A model generated the notes under the pieces. That model saw nothing but the letters and a program-made list of their open reading frames with translations, was not told the DNA's origin and did not search any database. A DNA stretch of 64,000 bases, from the NCBI GenBank assembly GCA_965230795.1, contig OZ246020.1, forward strand, positions 3,720,001 through 3,784,000, given 5' to 3'. This DNA comes from PZPK01 sp965230795. Lineage in GTDB: Bacteria; Pseudomonadota; Gammaproteobacteria; Pseudomonadales; Oleiphilaceae. Position 1 is the first letter of the stretch, and each line of letters begins with the position of its first letter. Positions 23,369-32,162 of this stretch are shown one piece after another. A program made the position numbers and the translations under genes.

Positions 23369-24421
23369 ATGACGACGAAGTATTCCATGTTACGCCCCTA
23401 TTCCCTGATCAATACCCATGGCAAACCCTACTACGGCCACTTTGCCCATCCCGTCAATGACGTCAATGTTCAGGATGCGGATTATCGTACGCCAATGAAC
23501 CGGCGCGCCGGAAAGTGGAAACGCCACTTTCACTTCAAGCGCTTTCAGTATTTTGGCGGTATCGCCAATGACCTGATCTTCGGCTGCGCTCTCGCAGACC
23601 TGAGGTATCTTGGCGCCGTATTCGTGTATCTGTACCGCCCTTCAGACAACAAAATGCTGACCTGGCAATACAAGACTCCCCTTGCCTACGGCTTGGACAT
23701 GACCAATCGTCCCGACAATGGCGTCAGTACTTTTGAGCTGGGCAAACGTCGCATCCTCATGCGCTACGAACTGAACTCAGTGGATGAGCGCAAGAAAATT
23801 CTGGAGATTGACCTTGGCCGCGAACTATCCCTCAAGGCGGTCATGCGAGAAAGTGCCGACTACCAGAGCATGGCCCTGTGTACACCCACTGCAGTCAATG
23901 GCTGGGTATACGCGCAGAAAACTGCTGCACTGACTGTCAGCGGCAATATCGACAGCGCTCTCGGGCGCATCGATCTCGACAAACAGGCCTGTTATGGCCA
24001 CCATGATTTTTCTGCCGGATACATGCGCCGGGAAACCTTCTGGAACTGGGCTTGCTTCAGTGGTGCGGACAATCAGGGGCAAGCCGTCGGGCTGAATGTC
24101 TCCTGGGGGGTCAACGAGACCGGATACTCAGAGAACTGTTTTTGGGTCGGTAATCGTCTTCACCTCCTGCCCCAGGTTCAGTTCCGCTTTGACCGGGACA
24201 GTATTCAGGACAGCTGGCGTATTACCAGCGAAGACAAACGCATCGATCTGGCCTTCGTGCCCGAGGGCATGCACAGTGAACATGTGAATGCCCTGGTGTT
24301 GGCAACCAACTTCAAGCAGTTGTTTGGCCGCTTCCACGGCTATCTGATTGATGATGATGGTACTCGCCACAATATCGAGAACCTCTATGGTTTTGTCGAG
24401 GATCAATACTCGAAGTGGTAA
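23369..24421 (+). CDS. DUF2804-family protein
   Basis: This is a 350-residue soluble protein of the DUF2804 family. The beginning, LINTHGKPYYGHFAHP, and the segments HFHFKRFQYFGGIANDLIFG, DFSAGYMRRETFWNWACFSG and WRITSEDKRIDLAFVPEG are typical. No catalytic function is established. Members are beta-rich, with links by context to lipid metabolism. The start is the ATG at 23369, or the ATG at 23387, which has a weak ribosome site. It follows the diguanylate cyclase by 25 bases, so the two may be co-transcribed. A strong bidirectional terminator follows. Confidence 0.8.
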   Translation: MTTKYSMLRPYSLINTHGKPYYGHFAHPVNDVNVQDADYRTPMNRRAGKWKRHFHFKRFQYFGGIANDLIFGCALADLRYLGAVFVYLYRPSDNKMLTWQYKTPLAYGLDMTNRPDNGVSTFELGKRRILMRYELNSVDERKKILEIDLGRELSLKAVMRESADYQSMALCTPTAVNGWVYAQKTAALTVSGNIDSALGRIDLDKQACYGHHDFSAGYMRRETFWNWACFSGADNQGQAVGLNVSWGVNETGYSENCFWVGNRLHLLPQVQFRFDRDSIQDSWRITSEDKRIDLAFVPEGMHSEHVNALVLATNFKQLFGRFHGYLIDDDGTRHNIENLYGFVEDQYSKW

Positions 24422-24453
24422 ATCGCTGCTGATGACAGCGCCAGCCTGAACAT

Positions 24454-24486
24454 AAAAAAAAGCGGATCATGGATCCGCTTTTTTTT
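24454..24486. terminator. bidirectional terminator
   Basis: The stem AGCGGATC/GATCCGCT has an A-run before it and T8 after it. It serves the DUF2804 gene on the plus strand and can serve the RND operon on the minus strand, which are convergent. Confidence 0.85.
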
Positions 24487-24528
24487 GCTACTTAAACCAT
24501 CCGGAGAGGGCTAAGGATTAGCTGACAG

Positions 24529-27500
24529 CTATCCATCCGCCTTAACGCCCGATAGCCTTCGCACCAGTTTGTAGAACAGCGGGGTCAAAAACAGTCCGAA
24601 GAAGGTTACGCCAATCATGCCAGCAAACACCGCCACACCCATGGCAAAGCGCATTTCCGCACCGGCACCGGTAGACACAACCAAGGGCACAACACCCATA
24701 ATAAAGGCCAGCGACGTCATCAGAATGGGACGCAGACGCAAGCGACATGCTTCCAGCACAGCCTCCCTCAATGTCAGCCCCTGATCTTCCTTATCCTTGG
24801 CAAACTCGACAATCAGGATGGCGTTCTTGGCCGCCAGCCCCACCAGCACGATAAAGCCTATCTGGGTAAAGATATTGTTATCACTGCCCGCCAGAATCAC
24901 TCCCGTCATCGCTGACAACAGCGTCATGGGAACAATCAGAATGATCGCCAACGGCAAGCCCCAGCTCTCGTATTGAGCCGCCAACACCAGAAACACCAGC
25001 AGCACCACCAACGGGAATATATACAAAGTCGTATCGCCTGCGAGAATCTGTTGATAGGTGAGATCCGTCCATTCATAAGCCATACCCTTGGGCAGGGACT
25101 GGTCGAGAATACGGATCATCGCTGCCTCGGCCTGACCACTGCTGTAACCCGGCGCCGGTCCCGAATTGACATCAGCAGCAGGGTAATTGTTATAGCGCGT
25201 AACCGTATCCGGCCCGGAGGAGTGAGACACCTCGACAAAGGCCGCTAATGGCACCATCTCACCATCGCGATTGCGTACCTTCAGGCGGGCAATCTGGCTT
25301 TCATCAGCTCTGAATGCTTCATCCGCTTGCAGATTAACCTGGTAGGTTCGGCCAAACAGGTTGACGTCATTGACGTACACCGACCCCATGTAAGCCTGCA
25401 ATGTCTGAAAAATCTCGCTGATGGACACACCATGAATCTTGGCCTTCTCCCGGTCCACGTCCACATTGATTTGCGGAACGTTGGCCTTGAAGAACGAGAA
25501 AGTGCCCATTGGGTTGAGCTCGGGCGTCTGGTAGGCCTGGCCCAGCACCTTCTGGGTTTCCTCAAACAGCCGCGCATAACCCAGGTTTGCCCGGTCTTCG
25601 ATTTGCAGCTTGAAGCCACCGGTTGTGCCCAACCCGAGAACAGGTGGAGGCGGCACCACCGCTACAAAGCCTTCGTCGATGACACCGAACTGCATATTTA
25701 GCTGCCCGGCAATGGCTCCAGCGGACATGTCCGGGCTTTGCCGTTCGTCAAAGGGCTTCAGGGTGACAAATACCACACCTGAATTCGAGGCAACCGTAAA
25801 GCCATTGATAGACAAACCCGGGAAGGCAACAGACGATTCCACTCCCGGATGCTCCAGCGCAATAGACGACATACGCTGAATCACAGCGTCAGTTCTTTCG
25901 AGACTCGCGGCATCGGGCAAACTGGCAAACGCGATCAGATACATTTTGTCCTGCTGCGGAACAAAGCCCGTCGGCGTGGTCTGGAACTGATTGTAAGTTA
26001 GCGCGATCAGCCCAACATACAACACCAGCACGATGGACAGACCACGAATCAGTCGCTTCAGAATACCCATGTAACCGTTAGTCAGCCCCGTAAAAAACTT
26101 GTTGAAGGGGGCAAAGACCAATCGCCCAAACACGGTATCCAGAAAACGGCTGAACCAGTCTTTCTTGGCATCGTGGGGTTTGAGCAGCACCGCCGCCAGG
26201 GCGGGACTCAGGGTCAGGGAATTAAAGGTAGAAATAATCGTGGAGATCGCGATGGTCAGCGCAAACTGCTTGTAAAACTGACCTGACAATCCGGAAATAA
26301 AGGCCGTTGGAATAAATACGGCACTGAGCACCAGAGAGGTTGCAATGATCGGCCCGGTAACCTCACGCATGGCGGTTTTAGTCGCCTCCAGAGAGGTTTT
26401 GCCAAGAGCGATATTGCGCTCGACATTCTCCACCACCACGATGGCATCATCAACCACAATACCGATTGCCAGAACCAAACCGAACAGGGACAGCGCGTTC
26501 AGCGAAAAACCAAAGAGATACATCACCGCAAAAGTGCCCACCAGAGACACCGGCACCGCCACCAGCGGAATAATCGATGCCCGCCAGGTTTGCAGGAACA
26601 GCACAACCACGACCACTACCAGCAGTATGGCTTCCAGCAAGGTTTTTACTACCGCTTCGATGGACCCTCTGACGAAGATAGTCGGGTCATAGACAATGTC
26701 GTAGTCCACGCCCTCGGGGAAGGTCTGTTTCAACTCTTCCATGCGGGTTCGCACATTATCTGACAACTGAATGGCGTTGGAACCCGGGCTTTGGAAAATA
26801 GCCACCGCTGCGGCCGGCTTATTGTTTAACAGGGAACGCAGAGCATAGGAGTTGGATCCCAGCTCGACCCTGGCGACATCCTTGAGTCGGGTGATCGCCC
26901 CTTCCTGACCGACACGAATAATGATGTCGTTGAATTCCTCAACACTTTCCAGCCGCCCTTTTACTTTGATCAGTAGTTGAAAGGGGTTGCCTTCAGCACT
27001 TGGCGGTGCGCCGATGGTACCCGCCGCTGCCTGACGGTTCTGTTCCCGAATTGCCGCGATAATGTCGCTTGTCGTCAGATTCAGACTCGCCACCTTCTCG
27101 GGATTCAGCCAGATACGCACAGCATAGTCACCGGCGCCAAATACCCGCACGGTGCCAGCCCCTTCAATACGCGCCAACTCATCCTTCACCTTCAGATTGG
27201 CGAAATTGGACAGGTACAGCATGTCATACCGACTGTCCGGGGACAGCAAATGCACCACCATGGTCAGGTTGGGCGAAGACTTCTCTGTGGTGACACCCAA
27301 TCGTTGCACTTCCTCAGGAAGTCGGGGCAAGGCTCGCGCCACCCGGTTCTGAACCTGTACCTGAGCATCATCAACATTGGTCCCAAGCGCAAAGGTCACC
27401 GTAATCGCCAGACTGCCATCGGCAGTGGCCTGGGACGACATGTAAAGCATGTTTTCCACGCCATTAATAGCCTGCTCAAGCGGCGCGGCAACCGTTTCTG

Positions 27501-27675
27501 CAATCACCACCGGGTTAGCCCCCGGATAACTGGCATTGACCACGACGGTGGGTGGCACCACTTCCGGGTATTCGGTAATCGGCAATTGAAACAGGGCAAG
27601 CGCACCCGCCAGAAAAATCACGGCCGATAGCACACCCGCAAAAATCGGGCGTTGAATGAAGTATTGCGAGATCAT
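24529..27675 (-). CDS. RND multidrug efflux permease (MexF/OqxB type)
   Basis: This is a 1048-residue inner-membrane RND pump. It has the duplicated layout of 12 membrane spans and two large periplasmic loops. The proton-relay aspartates lie in GIVVDDAIVVVENVER, and the segment just before (LLEAILLVVVVVVLFLQ) is the MexF/OqxB form. The C-terminal half contains GFIVLVGLAAKNAILIVEFA and ends KLVRRLSG. It should export drugs or other amphiphiles with a periplasmic adaptor and TolC-type channel. It starts at ATG after GGGAGG. The adaptor gene is nine bases upstream. No channel gene or regulator lies nearby. Confidence 0.92.
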   Translation of the reverse strand: MISQYFIQRPIFAGVLSAVIFLAGALALFQLPITEYPEVVPPTVVVNASYPGANPVVIAETVAAPLEQAINGVENMLYMSSQATADGSLAITVTFALGTNVDDAQVQVQNRVARALPRLPEEVQRLGVTTEKSSPNLTMVVHLLSPDSRYDMLYLSNFANLKVKDELARIEGAGTVRVFGAGDYAVRIWLNPEKVASLNLTTSDIIAAIREQNRQAAAGTIGAPPSAEGNPFQLLIKVKGRLESVEEFNDIIIRVGQEGAITRLKDVARVELGSNSYALRSLLNNKPAAAVAIFQSPGSNAIQLSDNVRTRMEELKQTFPEGVDYDIVYDPTIFVRGSIEAVVKTLLEAILLVVVVVVLFLQTWRASIIPLVAVPVSLVGTFAVMYLFGFSLNALSLFGLVLAIGIVVDDAIVVVENVERNIALGKTSLEATKTAMREVTGPIIATSLVLSAVFIPTAFISGLSGQFYKQFALTIAISTIISTFNSLTLSPALAAVLLKPHDAKKDWFSRFLDTVFGRLVFAPFNKFFTGLTNGYMGILKRLIRGLSIVLVLYVGLIALTYNQFQTTPTGFVPQQDKMYLIAFASLPDAASLERTDAVIQRMSSIALEHPGVESSVAFPGLSINGFTVASNSGVVFVTLKPFDERQSPDMSAGAIAGQLNMQFGVIDEGFVAVVPPPPVLGLGTTGGFKLQIEDRANLGYARLFEETQKVLGQAYQTPELNPMGTFSFFKANVPQINVDVDREKAKIHGVSISEIFQTLQAYMGSVYVNDVNLFGRTYQVNLQADEAFRADESQIARLKVRNRDGEMVPLAAFVEVSHSSGPDTVTRYNNYPAADVNSGPAPGYSSGQAEAAMIRILDQSLPKGMAYEWTDLTYQQILAGDTTLYIFPLVVLLVFLVLAAQYESWGLPLAIILIVPMTLLSAMTGVILAGSDNNIFTQIGFIVLVGLAAKNAILIVEFAKDKEDQGLTLREAVLEACRLRLRPILMTSLAFIMGVVPLVVSTGAGAEMRFAMGVAVFAGMIGVTFFGLFLTPLFYKLVRRLSGVKADG

Positions 27676-27684
27676 TCAGCCTCC

Positions 27685-28848
27685 CTATTGCGCGTTTGCG
27701 GCATTGTCGCCGGCTTTATCAGCAGGCTGGGGTGTCACGGGCGCACCCGGGAAGGCACGCTGCAGTCCCGAAATGATAATGGTCTCGCCCGCAGTAACAC
27801 CGGACTTGATAATGCGCATATCCCCTCGACGGGCACCCAGTTCCACCGGGCGATAATTCACGATATTGTTCTCGCCTACCACCAGCACATACTTGCTGCT
27901 CAGGTCAGTGGCGATCGCCTTCTCCGGAATCAGGGTTTCCTCAGAGGCTTCTGACACCTGCAAACGAACACGTGCAAACAGGCCGGGCGTCAATTCATCC
28001 GCTGCATTGTCATACACCGCTCGCATGCGAATCGTGCCGGTAGCGGAATCCACCTGATTGTCGACAAAATCGATGCGCCCTTCATAGGGATATTCATGCT
28101 GGTTCGCCAAGCCCATGCGTACAGAAATCGGGCGAGAACGATAATCAAAACCCTGAGCCTTAAGCTTCAGGTAAGTGGGCTCATCAACATCGAAATAGGC
28201 ATGAATCTGATCCGTCGCCACAAGAGTCGTCAGCACCGTATCACCTGCCACAACGGAACTACCCACCTTCACCCGGGCATTCGAGACTCGACCATCGAAC
28301 TCGGCTTGTACACGGGTAATCGCCAGCAGGACCTTGGATCGCTGCAAATCAGAGCGTACGCTGTCTGCCTGTGCTCTGGCCTGCGTCAGTTCGGTACGGC
28401 GGGTATCGAGTTGCTCCTGAGACAGGGCATTAGTCGCCCGCAGGCTTTCAGCACGATTAAGCGCTCGCTGTGCGAGTTCTATTTCAGCTTCAACACGTTT
28501 CAGGTCCGCTTTCAATTGTTCTACTTCAGCCGCAATCGTGCGGTAATCCACCTGAAACAGCAGATCACCTTTTTTCACTTCGGTACCGTCTTCAAAACCT
28601 ACCTCGACGATATAACCGGAAGTGCGCGGCTTCACCACGATACTCTTTGAAGCTTCCAGGCGACCGGTAAACTCTTTCCATTCCACAACTTCCTGTTGAC
28701 TGACCTTTGTCACCGTCACGGGAGGTGGAGGAGGCATCTGGCCTTCTCCTTGTTGAGGTGCTTGCGGGGATTCAGGGGAACACGCACTCAAGCCAAACAA
28801 AGCGACAAGGCTCACCCCCAGGGTCAGCAGCGTTAACCGTGTTTTCAT
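27685..28848 (-). CDS. RND periplasmic adaptor lipoprotein (MexE/OqxA type)
   Basis: This 387-residue membrane-fusion protein has a lipobox ending at Cys23 (GLSAC). A proline-rich run PPPPP follows, then the first beta segment with VVEWKEFTGRLEASKSIVVKPR. Between about residues 95 and 180 lies the alpha-hairpin with repeated LKADLKRVEAEI and RAESLRATNALSQEQLD. The lipoyl and beta-barrel strands flank it. The protein links the permease to an outer-membrane channel. It is the first gene of the two-gene pump operon. The 287 bp upstream hold no gene and no evident operator. Confidence 0.9.
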   Translation of the reverse strand: MKTRLTLLTLGVSLVALFGLSACSPESPQAPQQGEGQMPPPPPVTVTKVSQQEVVEWKEFTGRLEASKSIVVKPRTSGYIVEVGFEDGTEVKKGDLLFQVDYRTIAAEVEQLKADLKRVEAEIELAQRALNRAESLRATNALSQEQLDTRRTELTQARAQADSVRSDLQRSKVLLAITRVQAEFDGRVSNARVKVGSSVVAGDTVLTTLVATDQIHAYFDVDEPTYLKLKAQGFDYRSRPISVRMGLANQHEYPYEGRIDFVDNQVDSATGTIRMRAVYDNAADELTPGLFARVRLQVSEASEETLIPEKAIATDLSSKYVLVVGENNIVNYRPVELGARRGDMRIIKSGVTAGETIIISGLQRAFPGAPVTPQPADKAGDNAANAQ

Positions 28849-29135
28849 TCATAAACTCCCGTAAAATAAAATACCAAGATGACAGTCCACTGCCGACCTA
28901 TTGTGTTTGGACCGATTCCTTGCTGAATTTGTCCGGAACATCTCAAGTCAACTCCTCTGCGTGGGAGGCAGGAAATCGGCGAAAAAGCGGAGCGGGGATA
29001 CTATCAAATTCCTGATGAAAATATCGCCAATTCGCGGGAAACTGCGTTCTGCATGTAGAACAGTTTTGCGCGATCCCGGACCTTTCTCAAGTATCTTTTC
29101 AGAGATCAGCAAATACTGTTAAAAAGACTGCTAAT

Positions 29136-29900
29136 TTGAGTGCTCAAAACGATTCCCTAAGCGTTCTCTATCAGGACGAATTTCTGGTGGCTATCCACAA
29201 GCCATCAGGTTTACTGGTGCATAAGAGCCCCATAGACCGCCATGAAACCCGTTACGCCATGAAGCTCTTGCGGGACCAGCTCGGACAATGGGTGTATCCC
29301 GTGCACCGGCTCGATAAACCGACCTCGGGATTGCTTCTGTTTGCTCTGGATAAATCCACCGCAGCATTACTTGGCGAACAATTCGAGAGCCGCCATCTGG
29401 ACAAAACCTATCAGGCTCTGGTGCGCGGCTACGCCATCGATACCCTTATCGATCATCCACTCAAGGATATTGCTGACTTCAAGCACCAGCAAGCTGCAGT
29501 GGAAGCTCGGGACGCGCGATCGGCAGTTACCCATGTGCGCGTACTGCAGCATATGGAATTGCCTTTTGCCGACGGACGCTTTCCAACCTCGCGCTATTCG
29601 CTGCTCGAGCTTAAACCGGAGACCGGCCGCAAACATCAGTTGCGGCGGCATCTTAAACACATCAGTCATCCCATCATCGGCGACGTCAAATATGGCAAGG
29701 GACCGCACAATCGCGTGTTTCGGGAACACTTTGACAGCCATCGGCTTTTACTCGCAGCAACAGCGATGACCCTGACACACCCGCACAGCGGTGAGAGGCT
29801 CCATTTAAGCTGCCCTCTGGAAGACAGCTTCGCAGACTTGCTTCAGCAACTTGCACCTTTTGTTCAAGAGGACTTCACCCGCGACAGTGTTCAGCACTAA
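29136..29900 (+). CDS. truC: TruC-type tRNA pseudouridine synthase
   Basis: This 254-residue RluA-family synthase contains the catalytic motif HRLDKPTSG, with the active aspartate, and the opening LYQDEFLVAIHKPSGLLVHKS found in TruC. RLDKPTSG, TGRKHQLRRH and GDVKYGKGPHN complete the family. E. coli TruC modifies U65 of isoleucine and aspartate tRNAs, a likely role here. The start is uncertain: TTG at 29136 has no clear ribosome site, but no better codon precedes the conserved region. It is followed by bioA at a 64-base interval. Confidence 0.85.
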   Translation: MSAQNDSLSVLYQDEFLVAIHKPSGLLVHKSPIDRHETRYAMKLLRDQLGQWVYPVHRLDKPTSGLLLFALDKSTAALLGEQFESRHLDKTYQALVRGYAIDTLIDHPLKDIADFKHQQAAVEARDARSAVTHVRVLQHMELPFADGRFPTSRYSLLELKPETGRKHQLRRHLKHISHPIIGDVKYGKGPHNRVFREHFDSHRLLLAATAMTLTHPHSGERLHLSCPLEDSFADLLQQLAPFVQEDFTRDSVQH

Positions 29901-29964
29901 GTGCTTCATGTTAGGGTTTGGCCCGCAGATTCATTGATCACGTCACACAACACACGAGAGCATT

Positions 29965-31260
29965 ATGTCCACCAACACGCCTCTGGAAATCGACCGCCAA
30001 CATATCTGGCACCCCTACAGCTCCATCGGCTCGGATAATCCTGTTTTCCATGTCAAAGGAGCGGAAGGCTGCGAGCTGATACTGGCAGACGGTCGTCGCG
30101 TGCTGGACGGCATGGCGTCGTGGTGGAGTGTGATTCATGGCTACAACCATCCACAAATGAATGCAGCACTGAAGCAGCAGATCGATACCTTTTCCCATGT
30201 CATGTTTGGTGGCCTGACACACGACCCGGCGATACAGCTCACCGAAAAGTTGATGGTTATGACCGATCCGGAACTGGAAGCGGTATTTTTCTCTGACTCG
30301 GGTTCCGTTTCGGTGGAAGTGGCCATGAAAATGGCCATTCAATTTTGGGCCAGCCAGGGACAGACCACTAAACAGCGCTTTCTTACCGTTCGCAACGGCT
30401 ACCACGGTGATACCTTCGGCGCCATGTCGGTGTGCGATCCGGTCAATGGCATGCATTCCCTGTTTGCCGACATGCTCAGTCAGCAACTGTTCGCGCCAGC
30501 ACCGGCTACGCCCTTCGGCGAACCCGCCAGCGAGGAGGATCTCGTCGACATCAGCCAGTTGCTGGCTCGGCATCAGCATGACATTGCCGCCATCATTATC
30601 GAACCGGTTGTTCAGGGTGCGGGCGGCATGCGTTTTTATTCCGCTGATTATCTGAACAAGCTCCGGGCGCTCGCCGATGAGCATAATGTTCTGCTAATTT
30701 TCGACGAAATCGCCACCGGTTTTGGACGCAGTGGCAAACTCTTCGCCTACGAGCATACGAACATCGTTCCGGACATACTCTGTCTGGGTAAAGCCCTCAC
30801 TGGTGGCTATATGACGCTGGCCGCCACGCTCACCTCAAAGCGCATCAGCCGACAGATCAATCAGGGCTCACCCGGCGTATTCATGCATGGCCCAACCTTT
30901 ATGGCCAACCCGCTGGCCTGCCGGGCGGCGGTCACCAGTCTGACCTTGCTGGAGGAAGACGACTGGCAAAGCAGAGTTCAGACTATTGAAGCCGGACTAA
31001 AACAGGGACTGGCTCGCTGCGCCGAACTGGACACGGTCAATGAGGTGCGGGTATTGGGCGCTATTGGTGTGGTGGAACTGAAAGACGCTGTGGATATGCA
31101 GCATATTCAGGGCAAGTTTGTCGATGCAGGAATCTGGGTACGGCCCTTCGGCAAGCTGGTCTATGTGATGCCGCCCTATGTCATGACGCCAGAGCAGGTG
31201 GAATGTCTAACACAGGGAATGTACTCGGTGATCAGAGATCATCATAAACCGAATGCGTGA
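29965..31260 (+). CDS. bioA: BioA, DAPA aminotransferase (biotin synthesis)
   Basis: This is a 431-residue PLP enzyme converting 7-keto-8-aminopelargonate to DAPA with S-adenosylmethionine as amino donor. The start HIWHPYSSIG and DGMASWWSVIHGYNHP are specific to BioA. The aminotransferase fold continues with YHGDTFGAMSVCDP, LLIFDEIATGFGRSGKLFA and the PLP-binding lysine in CLGKALTGGYM. Length and motifs are standard. No other bio gene lies in the window. It follows truC closely and may share its transcript. Confidence 0.94.
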   Translation: MSTNTPLEIDRQHIWHPYSSIGSDNPVFHVKGAEGCELILADGRRVLDGMASWWSVIHGYNHPQMNAALKQQIDTFSHVMFGGLTHDPAIQLTEKLMVMTDPELEAVFFSDSGSVSVEVAMKMAIQFWASQGQTTKQRFLTVRNGYHGDTFGAMSVCDPVNGMHSLFADMLSQQLFAPAPATPFGEPASEEDLVDISQLLARHQHDIAAIIIEPVVQGAGGMRFYSADYLNKLRALADEHNVLLIFDEIATGFGRSGKLFAYEHTNIVPDILCLGKALTGGYMTLAATLTSKRISRQINQGSPGVFMHGPTFMANPLACRAAVTSLTLLEEDDWQSRVQTIEAGLKQGLARCAELDTVNEVRVLGAIGVVELKDAVDMQHIQGKFVDAGIWVRPFGKLVYVMPPYVMTPEQVECLTQGMYSVIRDHHKPNA

Positions 31261-31285
31261 CGCTGGACGCTGGACGCTGGACGCT
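31259..31285. repeat. short tandem repeat, GACGCTG x 3.9
   Basis: Three full copies of the 7-mer GACGCTG and six bases of a fourth start inside the bioA stop codon. It is a simple slippage-type repeat. The 29 bases after it are unremarkable. Confidence 0.8.
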
Positions 31286-31314
31286 TTCAAGCTTCGCGAT
31301 ACGGTAGTCATAAA

Positions 31315-31542
31315 TCAACGCGTATCCGTCTTTTGGCTCACGCGTTTTGGTTCTTTTCGTGAATCCAACCCTGAGGTTTTTTCATTCTCATCATCCTGAT
31401 CAAGCAATTCAGACGAAGCTGAGAAGTCGAACCCGGTGTCCTCGCCGATCACATCCGGATCATAGCGGATACCACACCCGGCTTTGACGGTTGCATCGGA
31501 TTTCACCGCGCCACGATTATCCTTCGTATCATCGTCACTCAT
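31315..31542 (-). CDS. small acidic protein with CGxRYD motif (unknown)
   Basis: This is a 75-residue hydrophilic protein with no signal peptide or membrane span. It starts MSDDDTKDNRG and its centre holds CGIRYDPDVIGED. The rest is rich in Asp, Glu, Ser and Lys and is probably disordered. The ribosome site GGGAGGT lies six bases before the ATG and is strong, which argues that it is real. It follows the thioesterase gene by 21 bases and is probably co-transcribed. I do not recognise a family. Confidence 0.5.
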   Translation of the reverse strand: MSDDDTKDNRGAVKSDATVKAGCGIRYDPDVIGEDTGFDFSASSELLDQDDENEKTSGLDSRKEPKRVSQKTDTR

Positions 31543-31563
31543 GGAGACCTCCCGTTTCGTATG

Positions 31564-32025
31564 CTAGTCGGCGACGATCGCGTATTTGCCGATAAAATGC
31601 ACACAGTCCTCGCCATGTTCATTCGGTACCATAATACGCTGGCTTAACACTGCTTTGCCACGCTTGCGATAGCTCTCAAGAAAATGCTGTCTTGCAGCCT
31701 CATCCGGGGCATGCACCGTCGCCAACAGATCCCCGCGAAGCGGGCGCAGATAATCAATCTCTCCCTTGGCAACAACAATATCACCTTTCAGGCCCAGTTC
31801 CTGCGCGGTTAACCAGGTCATCCCCCAACCGGTCACGACACAAAGGTTGTACAGACTGCCACCAAAAGCTGTGCCCTTGTCATTGATATTTTTGTCCAAT
31901 GGTGCAGCAATCCGCAGCGTGTTGCCATCGTAGCCCTGAACTTCGATACCAGCCGCGGCCACCAGCGGCACATGGCCCTCGACAAAAGCCTGTAAATCGT
32001 CTGCGAGACTCTGGAACGCTTTCAT
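31564..32025 (-). CDS. YiiD-C-type hotdog thioesterase
   Basis: This 153-residue hotdog-fold protein corresponds to the C-terminal thioesterase domain of YiiD. The motif AFGGSLYNLCVVTGWGM carries the hotdog helix, and RPLRGDLLATVHAP and the terminal GEDCVHFIGKYAIV are shared with that family. It likely hydrolyses acyl-CoA or acyl carrier protein thioesters. The start is the ATG at 32025 with GGAG before it; a longer frame from 32055 reads through the pnp terminator. It lies downstream of pnp, with the terminator between. Confidence 0.82.
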   Translation of the reverse strand: MKAFQSLADDLQAFVEGHVPLVAAAGIEVQGYDGNTLRIAAPLDKNINDKGTAFGGSLYNLCVVTGWGMTWLTAQELGLKGDIVVAKGEIDYLRPLRGDLLATVHAPDEAARQHFLESYRKRGKAVLSQRIMVPNEHGEDCVHFIGKYAIVAD

Positions 32026-32040
32026 AGGAACTCCGGGCAT

Positions 32041-32066
32041 AAAAAAGGGAGGCATGTTTGCCTCCC
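32041..32066 (-). terminator. terminator of pnp
   Basis: The stem GGGAGGCA/TGCCTCCC with a four-base loop is followed on the minus strand by six T (A run 32041-32046). It stands between the pnp stop and the thioesterase start. Confidence 0.85.
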
Positions 32067-32162
32067 TATTCTATGTACTTTCTATGCACCCACAAGGGCA
32101 TCTCATTGCGCCAGACGGTCATTCACTGAACGCTGGCTGAAACACCCTGTGCGCTAGCTGAA

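Noticed and set aside
24529..28848. Mobile origin of the RND operon
   Set aside because: No flanking repeats, integrase, IS or composition change marks the borders. It reads as ordinary chromosomal DNA.
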